A stretch of DNA of 36,561 nucleotides, from NCBI RefSeq assembly GCF_001984715.1, contig NZ_MSPR01000021.1:1-36561 (forward strand). Reading direction: 5' to 3'. Under the pieces are notes generated by a model. The model was not told where the DNA came from, did no database searches, and saw nothing but the letters and a program-made list of their open reading frames with translations. Each line of letters opens with the position of its first letter. The stretch's first letter is position 1. The stretch comes from Streptococcus azizii (GTDB taxonomy: Bacteria; Bacillota; Bacilli; Lactobacillales; Streptococcaceae). The position numbers were made by a program, and so were the translations under genes. Positions 33,204 to 36,561 of this stretch are shown one piece after another.

Positions 33204-34103
33204 ATGAAAGCTGTTCAAGACAGGATACCGCAAGGTACTGAATCAGGAAGAAAGTCTTACCAAGAGCTATATCAAGAGACTATTCAAGATAAGGAAGTAG
33301 CAGATTTTATCCAGCAACACCACCTGACAGAGGAAGTTATTACTCGGTCCATGTCCAAATTTTTTGAATATGTGACTGAGCGTAAGAAATTCCTCCATCA
33401 AGATGACTCCTATATTGCTGTTGGCTATCAACCTGTTCTGATTATGAACGAGGGCTATGCTGATGTCTCTTACTTAGAGACGGCTGCCTTGATTGACTAC
33501 CGTAAGGCAGAAGCAATTAAGAATCGCATTCAGCTGATCAATCTCCCGGCTCATTTGAAAAATATTACGACTGCCGATGTAGATCTGACAGATGAAAACC
33601 GTGTAGGGGTCACAAAAGCCATTACCGAATTTGTCAAACAGGTCGGTCAAGACAACAAGGGACTCTATCTCTATGGAAATTTTGGAGTTGGGAAAAGTTA
33701 TCTGATGGCTTTTTTAGCCAATCTTCTATCCAAAACCCACCAACTCTCTACCACTATGCTCCATTATCCTACCTTTGTCGTTGACATCAAAAATGCTATA
33801 GGAGAGGGCTTGGTAAAGGAAAAGATCGATGGGATTAAGACTGCCCAAGTCTTGATAGTAGACGATATTGGTGCGGAGCAACATAGCTCATGGGTACGTG
33901 ATGATGTCCTTCAGGTTATCTTGCAGCACCGAATGCAGGAAAACCTACCAACCTTCTTTACCTCGAATTTTTCCCTTGCAGAGTTGGAGCGACACTTTGC
34001 AGCAGGACGTTCAGGGGATGAGACCTGGCAGGCCAAGCGGGTGATGGAGCGCATTCGATTTTTGGCCACTGAGTTACACTTAGAAGGAGTGAACCGTCGA
34101 TGA
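33204..34103 (+). CDS. dnaI: Primosomal protein DnaI (helicase loader)
   Basis: AAA+ ATPase of 299 residues that loads the hexameric replicative helicase onto DNA. N-terminal helicase-interacting domain (about residues 1-130), then Walker A GNFGVGKS (158-165), Walker B VLIVDDIGAE near 214-223, sensor 1 FFTSNFSL near 251-258, and an arginine-finger region at VMERIRFLA. Begins immediately after the dnaB stop and overlaps the next gene by four bases (ATGA). Confidence 0.95.
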   Translation: MKAVQDRIPQGTESGRKSYQELYQETIQDKEVADFIQQHHLTEEVITRSMSKFFEYVTERKKFLHQDDSYIAVGYQPVLIMNEGYADVSYLETAALIDYRKAEAIKNRIQLINLPAHLKNITTADVDLTDENRVGVTKAITEFVKQVGQDNKGLYLYGNFGVGKSYLMAFLANLLSKTHQLSTTMLHYPTFVVDIKNAIGEGLVKEKIDGIKTAQVLIVDDIGAEQHSSWVRDDVLQVILQHRMQENLPTFFTSNFSLAELERHFAAGRSGDETWQAKRVMERIRFLATELHLEGVNRR

Positions 34104-34813
34104 ATGAAACGATAGAGTTAATGCTAGCGCACAGTTCTGTGCGCAGATTTACCGATGAACCAATCACAGATGAGGATTTGGATGAGATTATTCGTGCAGG
34201 GCGTGCAGCTTCAACCTGGAAAAATTTTCAGTCCTACTCGATTGTAGTGGTGCGTTCAAAAGAGAAAAAAGAGGCACTTCATGCCCTTACTCCCCAACCA
34301 GCCATTTTACAGGCAGATACCATCTTGCTCTTTGTAGGTGACCACAATCGGGCGAGTAAGGCTGCGGAATTGCACCAAACAACCTTTGATGCCAAAGGAA
34401 GTGAAAATCTCTTAATCTCCTCAGTGGATGCAGCACTAGCTGGACAGAATGCCCTGCTTGCAGCAGAGAGCTTGGGCTACGGAGGCGTTTTTATCGGTAT
34501 GATTCGCCACGCTGCGAGAGCTGTCGCAGATCTCTTTAAATTGCCAGATTATACTTATCCTGTATTTTGCATTGCCCTAGGAAGACCGAATCAGCATTTT
34601 CCAGTCAAGCCACGCTTGCCTCAGGAGGCTATTGTCTTTCAAGAAGAATATCAGGAGCAAGGAGTGGAGACGATCCTTGCCTATGATCAGATCCAATCAG
34701 ACTATGCAGGTGCTAGGCAGAAAGAAACCTGGTCTGAACGCTTGGTTGCCCAATTTGGTCAGGCAGAACACCCAGAAACAAGAACACTTTTGAAAGAAAA
34801 ACACTTATTGTAG
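34100..34813 (+). CDS. NfrA-type nitroreductase / NADPH-dependent flavin oxidoreductase
   Basis: A 237-residue FMN enzyme of the nitroreductase family, NfrA/FRP subgroup. It opens with [12 protein letters not shown], whose arginines bind FMN phosphate, has the [13 protein letters not shown] block, the [12 protein letters not shown] segment and a C-terminal extension (residues 180-237) typical of the subgroup. It may reduce FMN or nitro compounds with NAD(P)H; the natural substrate is unknown. Start overlaps the dnaI stop by four bases, so it is part of the same operon although its function is unrelated to replication. der follows after 13 bp. Confidence 0.87.
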   Translation: MNETIELMLAHSSVRRFTDEPITDEDLDEIIRAGRAASTWKNFQSYSIVVVRSKEKKEALHALTPQPAILQADTILLFVGDHNRASKAAELHQTTFDAKGSENLLISSVDAALAGQNALLAAESLGYGGVFIGMIRHAARAVADLFKLPDYTYPVFCIALGRPNQHFPVKPRLPQEAIVFQEEYQEQGVETILAYDQIQSDYAGARQKETWSERLVAQFGQAEHPETRTLLKEKHLL

Positions 34814-34826
34814 AAAAGGAGGAGCA

Positions 34827-36137
34827 ATGGCTCTACCAACTATTGCCATCGTGGGGCGTCCCAACGTTGGAAAATCAACCTTATTTAATCGGATTGCGGG
34901 TGAGCGCATTTCTATCGTAGAGGATGTAGAAGGAGTGACTCGCGATCGTATCTATGCAACAGCTGAGTGGGTCAATCGCCATTTTAGTATCATTGATACA
35001 GGCGGAATCGATGATGTCGATGCTCCCTTTATGGAACAAATCAAACATCAAGCAGACATTGCCATGAACGAGGCAGATGTCATCGTCTTTGTCGTATCCG
35101 GTAAGGAGGGGGTGACAGATGCTGATGAGTATGTAGCAAAAATCCTCTATAAGACCAATAAGCCGGTTATTTTAGCGGTTAACAAGGTCGATAACCCTGA
35201 AATGCGCAGTGATATTTATGACTTTTATTCTCTGGGACTAGGGGAGCCTTACCCAGTATCATCTGTTCATGGAATTGGTACAGGAGATGTCCTGGATGCC
35301 ATTGTGGAAAATCTACCTGCTGAAACAGAAGAAGAAAATCCAGACATGATTAAGTTTAGCTTAATCGGTCGTCCAAATGTTGGCAAATCAAGTTTGATTA
35401 ACGCTATGCTGGGAGAAGAGCGCGTGATTGCTAGTCCTGTTGCAGGGACTACCCGTGATGCGATCGATACAGTCTTTACAGATAGCGAGGGTCAAGAATT
35501 TACCATGATTGATACTGCTGGTATGCGTAAGTCTGGAAAAATTTACGAAAATACGGAGAAATACTCTGTCATGCGTGCCATGCGTGCTATTGATCGCTCA
35601 GATGTGGTTCTTATGGTCCTGAATGCTGAGGAAGGGATTCGCGAGTATGATAAGCGAATCGCTGGATTTGCCCACGAAGCAGGAAAAGGTATGATTATTG
35701 TCGTGAACAAGTGGGATACTCTTGAAAAAGACAATAAGACGATGCAGAACTGGGAAGCAGATATTAGAGAGCAATTCCAGTATTTGTCCTATGCCCCGAT
35801 TATATTCGTATCTGCTCTGACCAAACAACGCTTGCACAAACTACCAGCCATGATTAAGCAAATCAGCGAGAGTCAGCAAACCCGGATTTCATCTGCTATT
35901 TTGAACGATGTGGTGATGGATGCAATCGCGATTAACCCAACCCCGACAGATAAGGGAAAACGTCTCAAAATCTTTTACGCGACCCAAGTGGCCACCAAGC
36001 CACCAACCTTTGTCATCTTTGTTAATGAAGAAGAACTCATGCATTTCTCTTACCTGCGTTTTCTTGAAAATCAGATCCGCAAAGCCTTTGTCTTTGAAGG
36101 AACTCCGATTCATTTAATTGCCCGTAAGCGGAAGTAA
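34827..36137 (+). CDS. der: Ribosome biogenesis GTPase Der (EngA)
   Basis: Essential GTPase for 50S subunit maturation with two tandem G domains: G1 motifs GRPNVGKST (residues 10-18) and GRPNVGKSS (181-189), G3 DTGG and DTAG, G4 NKVD and NKWD, and a C-terminal KH-like domain. 436 residues, the normal streptococcal length. AAAGGAGGAGC gives a strong ribosome binding site. Last gene of the operon; a clear terminator lies 4 bp after the stop. Confidence 0.97.
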   Translation: MALPTIAIVGRPNVGKSTLFNRIAGERISIVEDVEGVTRDRIYATAEWVNRHFSIIDTGGIDDVDAPFMEQIKHQADIAMNEADVIVFVVSGKEGVTDADEYVAKILYKTNKPVILAVNKVDNPEMRSDIYDFYSLGLGEPYPVSSVHGIGTGDVLDAIVENLPAETEEENPDMIKFSLIGRPNVGKSSLINAMLGEERVIASPVAGTTRDAIDTVFTDSEGQEFTMIDTAGMRKSGKIYENTEKYSVMRAMRAIDRSDVVLMVLNAEEGIREYDKRIAGFAHEAGKGMIIVVNKWDTLEKDNKTMQNWEADIREQFQYLSYAPIIFVSALTKQRLHKLPAMIKQISESQQTRISSAILNDVVMDAIAINPTPTDKGKRLKIFYATQVATKPPTFVIFVNEEELMHFSYLRFLENQIRKAFVFEGTPIHLIARKRK

Positions 36138-36141
36138 ATAA

Positions 36142-36178
36142 AAAAAGAAGGCACTTTTGATGGTTAGGCCTTCTTTTT
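36142..36178 (+). terminator. Terminator after der
   Basis: AAAAAGAAGGC/GCCTTCTTTTT, an 11-bp stem with a 15-nt loop whose right side supplies the T-run. The A-run on the left would allow action on the other strand as well. Confidence 0.88.
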
Positions 36179-36464
36179 CTTCTCAGAGAACCTCAAAGTT
36201 CGCTGAGTTGAGAGCGAGCGATACGTTGCTGACCAGATTTGCTCTTTCGTGTTTAGGCTCGGATAGAAATAGAGACTTCTATGATATGATTCTTTCTATT
36301 ATAAGAGTCACAAAAGATAGAAACATTTTGAAAAAAGTCAGTTAAAAAAAGCCCAAACAGGCTGAACAGATGTTTTCTAGTCCACTATCAACCCTGTTGC
36401 AATCGGCTTGACAAGTGGCGTGGTAAAAAAATGTCAAAAAAGGTAAAAAAAATAAAAAAAGTAG
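36179..36464. other. Intergenic region before rRNA promoter
   Basis: No credible gene; the ORF at 36157-36345 begins inside the terminator. There is a small hairpin AGCCcaaacaGGCT next to A7 (36344-36364) that could be a minus-strand terminator, and an A-rich tract at 36424-36460 directly upstream of the rRNA -35 box, consistent with an UP element. Confidence 0.5.
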
Positions 36465-36493
36465 TTGACAAAGGAATAAGAAGGTGATATACT
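36465..36493 (+). promoter_or_regulatory. rRNA operon promoter
   Basis: Perfect TTGACA (36465-36470), 17 bp, TATACT (36488-36493), with an A-tract upstream. This consensus strength and the following leader are those of streptococcal rrn promoters. Confidence 0.85.
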
Positions 36494-36561
36494 GATATAG
36501 TTGTCGCTTGAGGAGCGGCGCAAGACCTTTGAAAATTAAAGAAGACGAACCAAACGTGCAG
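36494..36561 (+). other. Start of rRNA operon leader (cut by window edge)
   Basis: The sequence GACCTTTGAAAATTAAAG followed by GACGAACCAAACGTGCAG matches my memory of the conserved leader between promoter and 16S rRNA in streptococcal rrn operons. 16S rRNA itself should begin outside the window. Confidence 0.75.

Noticed and set aside
36157..36345. 62-residue ORF after der
   Set aside because: Begins inside the der terminator hairpin and has no ribosome binding site or similarity.

Overview
This window looks like chromosomal DNA of a Streptococcus. The evidence is the linked set rsmH-ftsL-pbpX-mraY, the gnd-ritR pair, nrdR-dnaB-dnaI, a DUF4059-trxB pair, a ktrB/ktrA K+ system, glyQ-glyS-DUF896, and at the right edge a promoter and leader of the type that precedes streptococcal rRNA operons. 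I cannot name the species from sequence alone. The left edge cuts into an IS630-type transposase gene.

Layout. 1-3.5 kb: IS630 remnant, then glyQ, glyS and a DUF896 gene. 3.6-8.1 kb (minus strand): a MATE exporter, ktrA and ktrB, with ktrA and ktrB pushed apart by 1.1 kb of palindromic repeats. 9.1-16.8 kb: seven genes that match flavin-based extracellular electron transfer (FLEET/EET) loci of Listeria and lactic acid bacteria: eetB (minus), ndh2, a polyprenyl diphosphate synthase (dmkB), an FMN-binding lipoprotein (pplA-like), an ApbE-type FMN transferase (fmnB), a MenA-type prenyltransferase (dmkA) and eetA (minus). Together they would make demethylmenaquinone from a supplied DHNA headgroup, load it with electrons from NADH, and pass these to a covalently flavinylated surface lipoprotein. 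No DHNA synthesis genes are present in the window. 16.9-17.7 kb: a gene-poor stretch full of hairpins with a candidate small RNA/MITE-like element. 17.7-22.2 kb: division and cell-wall cluster rsmH-ftsL-pbpX-mraY. 22.3-31.5 kb: CshB-like helicase, DUF4059, trxB, yceD-like gene, gnd, ritR-like orphan regulator, AI-2E/PerM family membrane protein, and a GT-C-like membrane protein. 31.5-36.1 kb: nrdR, dnaB, dnaI, a nitroreductase and der. 36.1-36.6 kb: terminator, then an rRNA-type promoter.

The most unusual non-coding content is a mosaic family of short palindromic cassettes filling intergenic regions at 5.69-6.77, 8.26-8.91, 13.60-14.11 and 23.67-24.31 kb, with fragments elsewhere (nearly 3 kb in all). 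It is modular in the way BOX elements are, but with its own modules. Two copies form a near-identical ~248-bp inverted pair around ktrB, another array is a 313/312-bp tandem duplication, and two arrays end exactly at a gene's ribosome binding site. Separate, truly BOX-like termini also occur, including one 51-bp minimal copy. I had no database access, so novelty claims about the repeats remain to be tested.
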